Below, in pieces: positions 13,147-27,100 of a stretch of 64,000 nucleotides of DNA. The notes beneath the pieces were generated by a model that saw nothing but the letters and a program-made list of their open reading frames with translations, was not told the DNA's origin and ran no database searches. The stretch comes from Dipetalonema caudispina (Eukaryota; Nematoda; Chromadorea; Rhabditida; Onchocercidae), in contig JABVXV010000119.1 of the NCBI GenBank assembly GCA_013365325.1, positions 55,911 through 119,910 on the forward strand. Reading direction: 5' to 3'. A program made the translations under genes and the position numbers. Position 1 is the stretch's first letter. Each line of letters starts with the position of its first letter.

Positions 13147-16100
13147 ATGACTGCAAGTGAAAGTGAAGGAAGTTATGGAACTATGTTAAGCTCATTTACG
13201 ACTTCTGTGAAGGCTGATTTGGACAGTCCTGTAACATCCAATTTTGGCAATCGTATTGCCGAATATCGTGCAGAGGTATGTTGTAAATTTTTATCACTCT
13301 CTACTTTATATGTTGTAGTTTAGAGATGAAAAATGTTTGCTTTTCTTCACATTTACTTTTGTTTATATTCTATCGAGATTTAGATGCTCATATCTTAAAT
13401 ATATCTAAATTTTAAATGTTCATGAAAAGTTACGAAACTTACAAAAAAAAAAAAAGTTGACCAATAATCGTGTGTTGCATTATTATTGATCATTGTTGGT
13501 GTAATTTCAAGATATTAATTGTTTTCGTCTTCATACATCATTTCATCAAATAGAATATAAGTTGGAGATGTGGATTTATTGATGTCTGTTCATGATGCTT
13601 GTCATATTTGATGCTAAATATATTTGTGAAATGGAGATCTATTCATTATGAAAAGTTCGAAGAATTTTCAGGACTTATGAAATTTTCAAGTTTTCTAGGC
13701 ACAACGAATTGTTGAAGAAGCTGAGGGCTATACGGTGGATTTTGAACGGCTGCGTAAGATTGCAAAAGAGGTGGAAGATACCTTAGTGATTCTTGCAAGG
13801 CAACTTTTCGCTTTTGGGCAAGCGGCTAAAGAAGTAAATTCACATACTGTTTGAAAGTTAGTGAACTGGCATGTGAAATGATTTAATTTTTGATAATAGA
13901 TTTAGTTTGATAACTTTAATAAATGTTTGAAATGTAAGTTTTTTTTAAGATCGCCACCAAGTGGACTTCCAGATCGGAATCGCAATATGAATCTGATGTG
14001 GCTGTTATACTTATGAAAATGGAGTGCCATATTAAAGTATAATTTTTTACATTTTTGATTTAAAATTTTTTTAATGAAATTATTGAAAGGCCGTTCTGCT
14101 GTTATTCTTTTGCACAATGCTTGGTTAGCTTTCTAATAATTTTTGCTGTAAAATCCATCCATGAAGTCTTATTCGTTGTTTTGAAATTTTGTGTGCCTTC
14201 CGCGTGTGTAAGGTTAATTTTGACATCGTTAAAGGATGAAGCCGATTTGACGAATTTACAAATGCGGAACTGGCAAAGCAATATTGTCACTCCGTTCCTA
14301 ACACTAGTGGAAATCGGACGTGAAATTCGCAATCGAGCAGTGGAACGATCGTGCCGTGATTATGAAAATAAATATATGAAAGCTGAAGCTGACGCGAGGA
14401 AGCATGCAAAAGTTAGTTTTATTGAATAATAAAGTAGTTTGCGGTAAATTTTTTCTTGAATACATACCGTCTACAATTCTAGTTGCTTATATGTTTCTCT
14501 TTACTTCATCTAATCGAATCATAGTGATAGGAACACTTGTGATACATCGTATTTTGGTCGTGATGAGTTGCATTTTTTCTCTTAAACTCTATACTTTGTT
14601 TTATATTTGTGTTTTCTCAAAAATCTGTCGTTTTATAGCATGCTGGTTATACCAGAAGCCAGTTGGGTCATGGTGAGCTGGCGGAACAGCTGACACGCGA
14701 AAGACTTATGGTACAATATGAGTTGTGTAAGGTAACTGTTGTGAAGTTCTTTTTGTTTATTAATCAACCATGTTAGACCGAATATCATTGAAACCACTTT
14801 AAGTAGATGATATAATGAAATTAGAAGTCCGCTTTTTTCTGTTTTTAGTAGCGATACCTACTTCACTTTCGGCATCATGAAACCTAAAGCTAGATGTAGA
14901 GATGTAATATTTTTTATTACGTGATGATTGAAATTTGGTATGAAAATAATTATATGTTTGGTTCAGACTGGCAGCTATTATTTATCTGTTTAACTTTTTC
15001 AAGAATCAGAAATTTTGTTGTTTGAAATCTACTCCTAATAATGAAATTTAGTTTCTGATGTCTGTTGACACGATAGAAGATCGTCGCGGTCCGCAATTGT
15101 TGCGACATTTTATGGAACTTGTTCGCAATCAAAACTCGTAAGTTACATTTTTGTCGATTTTTAAGGTTGAGGCATGCTATATATGGTAGTATCTCAGTTG
15201 TATATTATGCTATGCTTGTTAGTCCGAGAAAGGTCTTGGTAATGCTTCACAACTTTACTTTCAGCTATTACATGAATCGAGTGAGAGTAAATGAGGATTT
15301 CCGGCAAGATATGACTAAGCTGGAGGAACGAATGATGACACGAAATGCAAATCGATGCGCCCAGCGGAATATACTTTGGGATTTAAAAGGCCAGTTGGAA
15401 GCGAGTGATGAATTTGCACGTTCCGCTTCAGGTAAATTAAGTGAATATGAAAATTAATGAGATTATTTTGACTGAGTAAACGTTTTTATAGTAATTTTCT
15501 TAGTGCAGTTTTACGCTTATGTTTCATGTTGTCATGAAAAGGTTTTTTTTCTATCCCTTTGAGTGTGTCACTTTTTTCTCACAATAATCTGTATAACTTT
15601 ATGTTTGTTTTCGCAATACACATTAATCATCCTTACAACATTTTTGCAGGGCGTCGATCATCGGGGCGTGATTCAGTGAATCTTGGCAGCCGTCTATCTG
15701 GTATTAATCTAGTCAATGCCAATAGTGCACTTTTGATGGAGAATGATCCATTAAGTGAATTGGCCACAAGTACAGCTTTCTTCCCAGATCTTGACTTTAC
15801 TCAATCGGGTTATTTATATAAGAAAAGTAACAAGAAGTTGCACAAACAATGGCAGAAGCGTCGTTGTCGCATTGAGGATGGACATTTCTGGCTTTCACAT
15901 TCTGATGTAGTTTTTTCGGGTTTATTCATTTATTTTTTTCTGCTTAACCGTAAAGTCTTTCGTATCTTGTGAATGTCACCAATTTTTATCTGTATTGAAA
16001 TGTTTGATGTTGTTTTACTTTTTTCATTTCATATACTTCGATATCACATGACAACACAACACTGAGTGAAACAAACATCGGACTTTTCATGTTCATTAAA

Positions 16101-19100
16101 ATAGAATAAAGCAAAAAAGCTCACCGAGACATATATAACATCATTGTTTATATTTTTTAAGGAATCTATACCACCAACAAAGCTGAGCTTGCTTGTGTCG
16201 GATTGTAAACCATCAGCAGATGATCCGAAATCTTTCGATTTATATTGTCGTGAGAGGACATATCATCTGCAAGCTGATTCAGAAACTGATGCGAAAAGGT
16301 AATGAACTACGTAGAATTCTTAGAAACCAGAAATTTATTTATTAATTTGATTACCTTCCACTCCGCGTTTCTTTTTGAAGTCATAATTAAACATCATAGC
16401 GATAGTTTTAGATGGATTCTTGCATTAAAACGAGAAATAACAAGGGTCAAAACGAAAATGCTGTCAGCTGAAACACCTCAGGGAAGTGAAGGCAATAGTA
16501 GTGGTGATATTTCGGAATTGTACGAAAGAAAAATGTGTATCGCAAAAGTGCGACAGCTTCCTGGTAACAGTGTGTGTGCTGATTGCTCATCAAAAGAAGG
16601 TCTGTTGTTTATTATAACGAAATTAAAATACTGCAAAAAATGGTTTTCTGGATTGTCTTCGGGCAAATCAAAACCTTTATCAAGTAATTAATAAAATTGG
16701 TCTGATTTTGTATATAAAATGAAGGAAAAGCAATACTAATTATGGAATTTTCAGACGTACAGTGGTTATCAAATATTGGTGCACTAGTGTGTATTGCTTG
16801 TAGTGGTGTACACCGTGAATTAGGTGTCCACGTAAGTAGGATACAGTCATTAAATTTGGATGTTATATCGCCACTGGAGTTTCTTGTAAGTCTCATTTTC
16901 AGTTAAAGTGCTAAAAGCGAGTAGTTTGGAGAATTTCTTCAGTTTACACTTTTAAATGAAGTTGAATGTATTCGTTTGGTTAGGTTTATTTTACTTTAGT
17001 ACGAGACCCTGACAAGAACTGGAAAAGTCATTTTTTTAATTAATCAAGAGTTCTTATTTTGGAGATGACAAACTTTATTGGTCTTGAATAATTATCTTCA
17101 TGTTATTTCAGGTACCACTTTCATCAGGTAATGTAATGATCAATCGTTTGTTCGAATATGATGCAGCCAAATGTGCAACATGGAAACCGATTCCAGGATG
17201 TACAAGGCACGTTCAGCACTGTTATACTTTATGTAACCGATGTCGTCATTGTCTGTTGATTTTGTACGATGAATGAGTTTTAGCATAAATGTATTGAAGT
17301 AAAATAAAGCTTCAGTGGTTTTCAGATTTGATCGTCAACGTTTCATCCAGATGAAATATCGCGATCGCGCTTTCGTGCAGAGCCTTGATGATCCTGATAC
17401 ATTTCTAACTGAAGCATTTAATGACCGCGACTTTGAGAGTGCATACAAGTATAGCTATTGTTTTATTCATTCTTAATTTTCATTAAAAAAAAAAAAAAAA
17501 ATGTATTCATCATGCTAGCGAACCACCTCTGTTCCATGATATTTTAGTGTATTTCAGAGCACTGCTCAGTCCAAATTTAACGAAGAAGCCATTTTTACGA
17601 AATGGACCGTTTCATCAAATGGTTTTACGCGGAACTTCCTTATCATTGCCCCTTGCGGATTTGGTCATGCAGCTAAGGTTTTCCTTTTTGTCTTCAAGTT
17701 CTGGCGGGACCGAACTTCTAGCTGTTTAAATTATGTCTCTTAAAAATAGCTCAAGGAGCAGTACTTTATACATGTATCACATCATTTACATAGCTGTAAT
17801 GAAAGCTGTTTTTGAGCTCTCTTTTCAGAATTGAGATTTCCGATATGGAAGCAATAATGATGGATTGTATCCGCTCTGGAAATGCCGATATGGTGGCTGT
17901 TTTATTACGCTATCGCTCTTTAAGTTCTAGTGTTCGTGGCATACATTTGCATTCACTTATTGCGTGCTCTGAGAAAGCTCAACAAAAGAAAATAACTGAA
18001 ACGGTACCAATTTATTGCTAGTATTATAACCAGTCAAGTCAGATATTGCAGCCGACTTCTACTAAGTAATTAAAAATATGAATAGCAGATCGGCTATGCC
18101 GAGGACTTCATTGTTGTTGAAATGAGACATCTCGTTGTAATTTCATTGGATAACTACGCAACTTTTTCGGGACTTCCATTAATTGTTCCAGTTTATAGTC
18201 TTTTCTTATGAATTTAGCTGAGAAGTGTTGGTCAAACGGAGTCTTTTACTATTGCTTCTTTTTAATCTTTCATTTTTAACCTTAAACGGATAGCTCTGAT
18301 TGTAACCGAATATCGCCATTCCGAAACCGCAGTGTTTTGGTTCTTTTGGAAATTTGTTTTTATGCATGTCATTTTGAGGGAGTCTGAAAATTTGGTTTTT
18401 TTTTTCAGCTGCTCTCATTGCAGTTGGGTGATAATACGCAAGCACAAAATGTGGCTGTTCCACCAATTTTGTTTGTTTCGACGCCAGATTCAGGTAAATA
18501 TAATGTATTCATAAAAATGTAAGTCAGAGGAGGAATTGGATATGCAGAAACAAGTAGAAATTTCGAGGTCGAAGAAAAGTTAAGAACATTTCAAAAACAG
18601 TTCTTACAGCATCGCTGAGTCGATCGTCATCTTCCGTTTCGCCTTGTCCACATCATCTTCCTGATTCAACTGCTTCTCAGAATTTCACATCGAAACCAGT
18701 TAATGTTCTCATGCGAAATGGTACTACTGTCTCCGTTCCGCAACGTATTTTTTTTATCATCATAATGCTATGTCGGGACACCAGTGGTCTCGGAAATATT
18801 AAATTTTAATTTCATCGTACAGATTTGTGAAAAATTTTTGATGAAATGTAGGGGATTTTTGCAGAGAAATATGTTTCATATATTTTGAAATTTTATGAAC
18901 AATCATTTATTTGCTTACAAGAAAACCCTGAATGAACCATTCGTCGCAGTCCAAGAAAAGCAATGTTTCATAGTTTCAAAGCATAAAAAGAAATATCCTC
19001 CCTGAAGCTTCAAGTAAGCTGAAGAGGCACTATCTCTTATTGGATAATGAAATCTGATTGTTCTGAGTATAAAAATCTAGATATGGATTAGACGAGAAGA

Positions 19101-22100
19101 TTTGACTAATGGTGCATCTTGCTTATTTGCGGCTGTGAAATGCTGGTAGTGCATAACGTAAAATGACTAGAAGATTTTGCTATACTTATTTTTCACTTGT
19201 TAAAATCAAAGATAGTGTGTTTTGCAGCATTATCATCCGTGGAAGACACTGGAAGCAATCGTTTATCCAAACAGATTTTTGTTGAGAGTGAATCCACTCA
19301 TTCTTCGGTTGGAGAAGGTGTGGCACAAGTCATCGGTTCGAGCTCTCCTTCATTAGGTTATATACTAAAAATTTGATTTTTTTCTTGCTTTTGATAGACG
19401 CTTTTTTCATCTTGATGGTACGGCTAGCGGTTGTTTGTATGATTATGGTGGGCTTTGCAGTTGAATTTGTCACTCTTTTAAAATGTAGCGGTTCTGTAAG
19501 CTTCACTATGCCGGCTGTGCACTATAAAATCAATTTCGTTTATATGGAGAAGGATGTTATATATTTGTATTTGATTAAGAGACATGATCAAATCCACTTT
19601 TTTAAGATCAAATTTAATGAACAAATAGTAACATTTTATTGCTTTCGCTTTGTAGTTTGTTGGTAATCTATCATTACTATTACTATTTCAGTTCACGTCA
19701 TCAATTAGCGAATGCTAATTTTATTATAGTTTCAACGATTTCACTTTTGCTTTTTTAACGATAATATTTTTATGACTTCAATTGGCTTTTTTACAGAAAC
19801 TTGTGCTCATAACAATACACAGCAGACTAATTCCATGGATTTTAACGAAGAAAGAGGTTTATTGACATTCGAAGTACCCCTCTGCACTTCGACGCCATCA
19901 TCTAGTGTTGCCTCTGCACGCGTAGCTGCGATTTCAAATCACTACTCTCGGGTAAATTTTCAAAAATTAAACATTTCAAGAAATGATGTGTATTACTGGT
20001 GTTGATTGTTGTTTTATGGAACTTAATGATGTTTTTTATCTCGGCAAAAAGTTGTTGAGTGTGAATATCAAAATTCCAGGTATCTGAAGATATTATAATA
20101 ATATTAAGATTTTTTCTTATTCTGAATGTGACCTCTGTTTTATAGACATTACCGTCTGTCTCGACTCCTTCCACAGTACCAGTTTCGGCTGCACCGACGC
20201 AAAACAAGACAAAGTGTTATATTCGATCAACTAGTGAATACTCACGAACTGTGAATCATTCTGAAGTAAGAATACTCTGATACCAATGGATCATTACCAG
20301 TTCCTTGGTTTACATGGCCATTTCAAGTAATTTATCATGGTATTTATTCCTGAACAATTCAAATTTGTTCCAGGACTTGAGCGATTCGGGCACGGTCAGA
20401 TCTCTTCCAGGGCATCTTGTTCCGCAAAGTTCCACCAAAGGTTGAGTTTTTTTTTTTTTTTTATGCAACGCCCCAATTTTTCGACCTTATTACGGTGTGC
20501 GAAGCAATGATGATCTGTGTTGACATATATTGAAACATCTAATTTTCGAGTTTCAAGTAAGCTGAGACAACATGATGCTGTCATTCGGCTAAGTTTTTAT
20601 GGAAGGATGCTGCAAGACAGTGGTAACTAAATATTTAAAAAACTTGCTGTACGGAAGTATTGGGAGTAAATGCGGGGAAAGTGGTTTCAGTGAATATACC
20701 TACATTTCAGGTCACTTAAGAGATGAATGGAGTATTAAAAGAAAGCTGAGGATCGTTAGAGATACTTTCTTTTCAGAGAGTGATGGAGTAATAGAAACAA
20801 CATTCCCGATCGCTGCTTCGATGAGTCTTGATCCTATTCCTTTGAATGCTCGAACGCAGGAGATGAATATATATGTAGTTGCTCCTGGAAAAGAAGAAAT
20901 AATTGATAAAGAGAAGTTTGTTGCGGGAACACGGAATGAGAGGGAAGGACCTGCACGAAATCCATATCCTACGGATGAGCAAGGTTAGAGTAGTAGATTT
21001 TTTTTCTAGTTTTCGAAGACTTTTGCTAGCAGTATTAGTAGCATTGTTTAAAATACCTGTTCATTGTGACATTATTTCAACTTGTGGAAGTGATTGATTA
21101 AACTATCCTCTCAATGTTCTAAATCAACTTTTGGATGGAAGTATTAGTTCCAAACTTATTGAAAAAAGCAGTTGTAAGGTTTTATGCAGATAGATGGAAA
21201 TTTATATGACATCATTTCAATCCTACCTTACATTTATAGGATTCAAAGTCAAGAGCTATTTGAAAACATTTGTGTTTCAGACTCTATCAAAGCAACTTCA
21301 TCGGCTTTCGATCAGGCACGTTCAAATTTCACGTCATGTGATGAACATGTTCGCTCTTCTCTAATGAATTCGTTAGCAGCAAATGGTTTACAGCGGGAAA
21401 TGCCTCGATATATATCAAAAAGCACGCGGTTAACACGACCCGCGCCTGCACCACCAGCATTAATGGGTGTCAAACTGAAACCACCGATTCCGGCGCCAAG
21501 ACGTTTTCCATCTCTTACCAGGGAAAACAGACAGGTTAGCAGGACACAAATACTACCTAAATATGGTTTTTATGGCATGTATCCTGCGATGGTCATGTCC
21601 ATTCATGAAAATTATCTTATGTGAGCTTTTCTGTTGATATTTCTGAGGTTAAGCCGAGTCTAAAATCAATCTATTAGACCAATTTCAATTGTATATATAA
21701 TAACAATATAGCTAACTATTATTCCTGGAGCTATTGCAGTTAGCTTGTTCAGTTCACTCTGTAAGATTTTTGTAAGGGATCTCTCTCGCCTTGTTATTGA
21801 TTCTTGAAATAAGAGATTATATGCGCGGCGGAATCCAACAACCTCTCCTGTTATCAACCAGTGGCTATTTAAACCTCTGCACTATTTTTGCACTTTCTGC
21901 TACCTTTGTCATAAAGTTAGTAAACAGAATTAAAAATCAGAAAATTTTAGAGAGATTATGCGCGACGGTGTCGGGCTTTATATGACTGCAAAGCTGATAA
22001 TTCTGACGAGTTATCATTTCGGCAAGGTGATATAATAGTGATTACGAAGGAAAAGATTACTGGTGAAAACGATACCTGGATGGTAAGCTTGTTTTTACTA

Positions 22101-22363
22101 AAAAAGAGATCAGTAATGTTTTAAAATTCTTCTTGTTGAGTAGGATAAATATGATAGCCTTCTCAACCTCCCTTACGCTGAAAGGTGGATGGAGCCACAG
22201 TTGTTTTCATCACTCTCGCCTATCGGCTAGTGCTTAAGGTATAATTGTGGATACATGCTGTTGATATGAAGTTCAAATTACTAGTTTTCAGGAAGGATAC
22301 TTGGAAAACAATCCGTTGTGCAGAGGTGTATTTCCGACAACATTCGTCACATTCCTTTCTTGA
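13147..22363 (+). CDS. ASAP: Arf GTPase-activating protein with BAR, PH, ArfGAP and SH3 domains (ASAP class)
   Basis: Activates GTP hydrolysis on Arf proteins at membranes, shaping the cortex and vesicle traffic. Twenty-five exons, 13147-13275 to 22292-22363, with all phases consistent, total exactly 1,165 residues plus stop, close to human ASAP1. Order: BAR about 30-300; PH about 345-435 ([20 protein letters not shown] to [10 protein letters not shown]); ArfGAP about 465-590 with zinc finger CADC-x16-CIAC and the catalytic arginine in [10 protein letters not shown]; a short region with at most one weak ankyrin-like unit ([20 protein letters not shown]); a Ser-rich linker; a proline-rich stretch with [10 protein letters not shown] and PPIPAPRR; then SH3 ([19 protein letters not shown] to [12 protein letters not shown]). 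Odd: the intron after 17206 seems to use a GC donor, and the ankyrin repeats expected in ASAP/ACAP are mostly gone. The class is set by SH3; an ACAP-derived protein is the alternative. Confidence 0.88.
22144..22230 (+). other. Candidate alternative last exon of the ASAP-type gene
   Basis: After the first SH3 exon (ending 22082) an acceptor GAGTAG leads into 28 open codons ([19 protein letters not shown]...) and a stop. The phase fits the upstream donor. Using it would replace the second half of SH3. The canonical SH3 end is encoded by 22292-22363, so this would be a minor or chance exon. Confidence 0.25.
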
Positions 22364-24140
22364 ATATTGTTTTGTTCTTGAGCATGATCGGTCATCGGGA
22401 CGTATCAAATTTATCATTCAAGTTGTTTATGAGCTTTAGCTTTATTATGACATATCATTATGCTTATTACTAGATATTACTGCTGTAGGTATAAGAAGAG
22501 CTGTATTAGAAATTGTTATTTCACAGAATTCTGGAATTGGAAGAAAGGCGGAATTACTAACTGATGTTTGTTTCCAGATAGTATTTTTATGTAAGGTATA
22601 GTTCATAAAAGATGTCTTATGAATTATGGAATTTGAATTTCAGATAAAACAAAAACTTCACAAAACTTCTTTTTCTTTTTTCCCCCACAAATGTAGTACT
22701 TTCAGCTGTTGAAGCAAGATTCTGACTGCCATCAGCTTTTCTTTTTCTCTCATATATTGCCTCTTCCAAAATGTTTCTTTTACTTTTTTCCTGCTCAGTC
22801 CAGTCTTCCAGTCTGTGCTTGCATTCTTAATGTTGTTGTTTCAAGAATAGTTTGTTGAAATTGTGATGGAAAAATTATGCAAAACCAATAGTAAACTTCC
22901 AAGTGTAATATTACGCAGCTGAGAAATATTATTTTCGGGAGTCGTATTAGTTTGTCATTTTTTAATTTTTGATCACTGATTTAATATGAAAGCTGGCGGA
23001 ATGTTTTAAAGTTCAAGTAGGTTTCGAATTTCTTTCAACTATCAATGTATCCAGGTTTCCACTGGAAGTTTCTATACCAAAGTAGTAAAACATGTTGATT
23101 ATATATATTTTAATCGTAGAATTTTGGATATAACTAATTCTGGGCATTGAAAATTCATGAAACAAATGACCTCTTCCAATCACTTTCGGTATTACTGTTT
23201 TAATAATATCGTGGGGAGCACGTATTTCTTCCAAATTTAGTTTTACCATATAGGTTATTTCATTAGTTATTCCATTAGTACGTGCTACCTCTCTTTGTGT
23301 TTGTTTCGATTTAAAATAAATAATTTGCTTATGGTATCTGATGCTAGAAATGCTTGATAATTTAGCTGTGAATGTTTTCTTACTTTTGTTCAACCCATTT
23401 CTGCGTGATACTTTTATTGGGTATAAAGTTTGAATGTAATGCTAAAACGATCCAATTAGTAGTGTAATGCATATGATGTACAGTTCATAGTAAATTCGTA
23501 GAATTTCTCGAATTTTTAAGATTCTAAAAAAACTTTGCAGAATCATGAAGAAAAATTTTTGTATTTAAATTAGAAATAACTGATTATCCTCTTATTTTGA
23601 TGATCCCTTTTCTATTCATAACTATTGATGATTGGCATAAAATACGTAGAGATCACTAAATAAACTCAAAAATAATACAGTGAAATGATGATACATAGAA
23701 GTATTAAGAGAAGGATTAAACTAAAATTGGCAGTTGGCATATGCTAATTTTCATATTCAATAATTATTGGCAAAATTAGAACTTCATTTTTAATTTCTGT
23801 TAACAGTTCAAATTTTTTGAGAATTTTTGTTAACAATTCTTACTATTCGTTCTGATATCTAGTGATAGACAATGATCAATTAAGCATAAGATATAATGAA
23901 AGTTTGTACTTTAATGGTTTGTAATTTAAAATTTATAAATTGTTCATTTTGTGAAATTTAAAATTATTCGGATTTCCTTTTATTTGAAGTGGGAAATATG
24001 AGCATGAGCATCATTATTATCATTACAACACATAGTATCGAATGATTTAAACCAATTTTTTTTTTTTTGAAAAATATAATTTTTTTTATTGCAGAATGAA
24101 AGAGTTGTGTTATGATCAAATAATAGAATGATCGGTAATT
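22364..24140. other. Intergenic region between the ASAP-type gene and REV3
   Basis: About 1.8 kb, AT-rich. The complement of 23013-23393 is open for about 126 codons but begins with TTG, shows no splice-supported neighbours and no family resemblance I recognise. A T-rich run ending in TTGCAG at about 24090-24095 is a plausible trans-splice acceptor about 45 bases before the REV3 start. Confidence 0.5.
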
Positions 24141-27100
24141 ATGACAAATCTTTCGGTACGAAACGTTACATGTGATTATTATTTGGAAAAACCAAATGGT
24201 TTTAACAAACTTCGTCTTCGTACCAATGTTAAAGTACCAATTATACGAATGTTTGGTATCTTGGAAACTGGTATTAATCATTATTTTATTGTTTTCAAAT
24301 TTAATGAAGCAAAATGAGATTTAAACTTTTGTTAATGTTATTTTCTTAACAAAAAACACATTAAATTACAAAAGTGCTTTTTGAGTTCCGATTCTTTTAT
24401 TTTGTTATTCTTTAACAGTTTTTCTTTTTGCTAATTTCTAAGAATATGTAAATTCATATTTTTAATAGGTCAAAAATGTAAATTCATATTTTTAATAGGT
24501 CAAAAATGTTGTGTACATGTGCATGGTGTATTTCCATATATTGTGATTCGAACTGGTGTACAATTTACACCTGAATTTGCTTCACTGTTACGCAACAAAA
24601 TTAATGCAATCGTTTCGGATCACAATCCACGGCATAAATTCAATGTTAATTTTGCAATCTATCAAATCAAATCAATAACTGCCAGGTAAATTGAATCTTT
24701 CTTTTTCTCAAATTCTCGGTAAGATCCGCAGGAAAATATTTTTTAATTGAAAATAATTGTAAATAATTATCAAATGTTAGGAAAAATTAATTCCATTACG
24801 CATAAAAATTATAGTGTTTTTCAATTTTCAGATCACTGTATGGTTACCACAAAGATAGTGAAAATTTTGTGCAGATTCTTTGTTACAATCCACTTCAGCT
24901 AAGAATGTAGGTTTGAAATGCGTAATATTTTTATTGAAGCGGTGTAGCGCTTTTTGCAACGTATGATTCGATCAGGATTTGGAATATTTATGCTATGCAT
25001 CTACTATACAATCTAAGTAATATGGATTGTACAGATTACATAGCAAAAGTTCAATATTTCAGGTGTTTGAATTGCATTTGTCCTATATTTTACCCTAATA
25101 ATTTTTTTAAAGTGCTTGGAATTTATAAAAAATTACTGAAAATTTTTTTCAGTGTAGCAGATGCTCTACAGAAAGAAGCAAGAAGGAATTCAATATTTCA
25201 AGTATTTGAGTCGCATGTACCATATGTTCTACAATTTTTCGCGGATCATTCCATATTTGGCATGGATTTGGTCAGTTTCAGTTCGGTTAAGTTCCGTGTA
25301 TCACCGCAACGAAATTTCAATGGTTTGTTTTATTATCATAATAGTCCCGTAGTTTAGTATAACGTTTCCTTTCGTAACGCGGTTATTTTGCATATCTCAG
25401 AAGATGAAATCTACTGCTATTGTTGCTATCGTAGTTGTTGCTTTCAATAATTTTAATATATATATGTTGTTATCATAACGTTTTTTTTAATATTTATGGC
25501 AACATTTTTCTCGGAAGAAATGTAGTTATTTTTCAGAATTTTATTATCGAGATCTGAATGTCGAGAACATCGTTAACAAGTGAGATGATCAAACTTTATA
25601 GCTAGAAATTAAAATAAAAGTATTGGGGCATATGATAGTTATACGACCTAATATTGCTAGCAAAATTTTTATTATAAAATCATTTGGAAACATTAAATGT
25701 TTACCTTTTGGTTTTCCGTATTTTTTGTATTACGACACATTTCCTTTCTTAAATTAAAATGAATTTCATATGTAATTAATACATTCTTGCCATTCACTGA
25801 CTTTTGGGAAAATAAACAAATGATCGCCTCCATTTATTTATAATGCTTGTTTGTAGTATGGAACTTGTGTCACCGTTGTTACCTTCAACTACCGCAGCTG
25901 TTGAGTGCGATGTTTTCGCTACAGATATCAGTAATGCTTCTTATTCCGCTTCAGGTTAATTTTTTATTTACATGAGATAGAAAAATATAAAGTCAATTTT
26001 TCATCTTCAGAAACTTGATGAATTTTGCATAACTTAATAATTTTTTCAGCAATTTTATCACTATAATAGAGCTAATGATGAATTTTTATAATTTGGTTCA
26101 CATTTATGATCTCATGTTTAGAAATGTCCAGCAATCCGGGATTGAATTATATCTGGCAAGATGAACAGCGACGTCGTCAAAAGAAGGGTGAAGAACTAAT
26201 TAACGAGTCGTCACAAGGTGAGTTTTGAAAATTGCTATGCTTTTGATCACAGAAGAATATCGTAGATTTCAGATTGTAAGCTGTAATATATTGTTAATAA
26301 TCAGAGAGAAGTTAAAGATTGGTCTGGTTGACGATATGAATTAAAGCAGGAAATTATTTGTAATGAAGTTTTTATTAACTGTAAGTTTTTAGAAGAAAGA
26401 CCATCACCGGATACTGAAAAAGAAAAGGATTATTTGAATCGTTTGCATACTTTCTTCAAGGGCAGCTCTTCGACTGCTTCTTTTGGCGCTACGCAGGGCG
26501 ACATATTTCACATTCCAAAAGGTGAAGGATATTTTCTACGTTTCAGTTTTGGCGAAATTTCATTTTCATTAAATTTTTTCTAACATTTCGAACCAATTAT
26601 AGGTACTAGAAAAGTTGAAAGAAGTGATTCTCTTGATCATGACTTTGAAACAACAGGAACCGGTATATTTGACGAAGAACTATTTTTGGAAGTTGAGGAT
26701 GAAATGGAAGAAGTGATGGAAGGCAATGAACAAGAATTTCAGGAGGTAGTTTTCAAAAAATTTCTGCATTAGTTGCATAAATTTTTAAAATATATTAGCG
26801 GAAAATATGACAGAATGATTGAATTGAATTGTAGGATGTCGATTTGAGAGAAGAAGTTGGAGCAGTTTGTAAGACAGTAAGGTCTACGGATGCTGCAGGT
26901 AGCATTCTAATATATCCTGAAAGTATGCGCTTGCACTGAAGAATAAGTGTTAAATGATTTTTATCTCGGTATTTAGATTTGAAAATTCGAACAAGGTTAT
27001 CTGCGAAATTTTGCACTCTTTCATGACTTCTCATGCACGTTTAGTTTTGTGAGATTTATTATTTGTTTTATTTTTTTATAGATCATTGTCGAACACTGCT

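Noticed and set aside
23013..23393. A 126-codon open frame on the - strand between the ASAP-type gene and REV3
   Set aside because: It begins with TTG, has no recognisable motif, no signal or splice partners, and composition typical of the flank. Kept only as a note.
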